This document shows positions 54,561 to 54,938 of a DNA stretch of 54,938 nt, in pieces. The stretch lies in NCBI GenBank assembly GCA_963725415.1, contig CAVRZY010000298.1, positions 1 to 54,938 on the forward strand. Direction: 5' to 3'. Under the pieces are notes generated by a model that had not been told where the DNA came from, did not search any database, and saw nothing but the letters and a program-made list of their open reading frames with translations. The position numbers were made by a program, and so were the translations under genes. This DNA is from CAVRZY01 sp963725415 (GTDB taxonomy: Bacteria; Acidobacteriota; Terriglobia; Bryobacterales; Bryobacteraceae). Position 1 is the stretch's first letter, and each line of letters starts with the position of its first letter.

Positions 54561-54938
54561 ATGGAGACTCAACGCCATGAAATCGGCATGATCGGCCTGG
54601 GCGTGATGGGGCGCAATATGTTACTGAACATGGCTGACCACGGCTTCCCGGTGGCGGGCTATGACAAAGACCCCAGCAAGGTCGAAGCGCTCCAGAAGGA
54701 ATCAGCGGAAAACGACATACACGGCGTGGCCAACATCAAGGATTTCATCGGACTGCTCCGTTGGCCGCGCGCGGTCATGATGCTGGTGCCCGCCGGCCCG
54801 CCCGTGGATTCTGTGATCGGCGATCTGTTACCGCACCTCCAAAAGGGCGATCTCATCATCGACGCCGGCAACTCCTACTTCAAAGATACAAACCTGCGTG
54901 CCCGTAACCTGACCGAGAATGGCATTCAATTGCTCGGC
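54561..54938 (+). CDS. gnd: 6-phosphogluconate dehydrogenase (5' part, cut by window end)
   Basis: The N-terminal 126 residues are present. The Rossmann motif GMIGLGVMGRNMLLNMADHG, MMLVPAGPPVDSVI and IIDAGNSYFKDT are those of the decarboxylating enzyme that makes ribulose-5-P and NADPH. The gene follows the phosphorylase after 25 bases. Together with phosphorylase and phosphoglucomutase it implies a route from glycogen to the oxidative pentose phosphate pathway. The rest lies beyond the window. Confidence 0.93.
   Translation, partial: METQRHEIGMIGLGVMGRNMLLNMADHGFPVAGYDKDPSKVEALQKESAENDIHGVANIKDFIGLLRWPRAVMMLVPAGPPVDSVIGDLLPHLQKGDLIIDAGNSYFKDTNLRARNLTENGIQLLG

Overview
The window is GC-rich bacterial chromosome. 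The gene content points to Acidobacteriota, probably a Bryobacterales/Solibacter-like lineage: an OPT-type transporter, several Tat-exported sugar enzymes, a heparan-glucosaminide-acetyltransferase-like membrane protein, split chrA genes, many toxin-antitoxin pairs and the rpmH-rnpA-yidD-yidC-khpB-mnmE block. The taxonomy is inferred from gene content; no 16S gene is present.

Layout. 1-4.9 kb: serine biosynthesis (serA and a class V aminotransferase, minus strand), preceded by a second, orphan copy of the serA 3' end; between the two copies lie an AbrB/RelE-type toxin-antitoxin pair, a small-protein gene and the terminated 3' tail of a lost gene. 4.9-10.4 kb: yqeY, a relic of a REP-type element, an OPT transporter, a secreted esterase-like protein and selB. 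10.4-15.4 kb: accessory segment with two copies of a palindromic element (one carrying a nested 117-bp insertion with a 5-bp target duplication), three genes that may be cargo of a contractile injection system, and a Tat-exported arabinofuranosidase-like enzyme. 15.4-24.1 kb: ribH, nusB, a NatAB-type exporter, two convergent toxin-antitoxin modules, then mnmE-khpB-yidC-yidD-rnpA-rpmH (minus strand, strong sigma70-like promoter before rpmH). 24.2-31.8 kb: a 1010-residue hybrid sensor kinase, a radical SAM/SPASM protein and purB sharing a perfect palindrome at their convergent 3' ends, a WalJ-like hydrolase and an acyltransferase-like membrane protein. 31.9-46.9 kb: hicBA, two enolase-superfamily enzymes, purS, a lipoprotein, RNase R, a DegT/StrS aminotransferase with a dCMP-deaminase-like protein and a glycosyltransferase, an AraA/FucI-like Tat protein, split chrA, an HlyD-like adaptor and class I fumarase. 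46.9 kb to the end: tRNA-Phe(GAA), a decayed integrase-core transposase, and a plus-strand carbohydrate operon (kinase-like, HAD, phosphoglucomutase, glucan phosphorylase, 6-phosphogluconate dehydrogenase cut by the window edge).

At least a dozen otherwise healthy genes are broken by single-base frameshifts, often in G or C runs. The uniform pattern across housekeeping genes suggests sequencing or assembly indels rather than pseudogenisation, so frameshifted housekeeping genes are annotated as CDS over their full span. True decay is argued only for the orphan serA tail, the serA-adjacent 3' remnant, the REP/RAYT relic and the transposase, which has lost internal segments.
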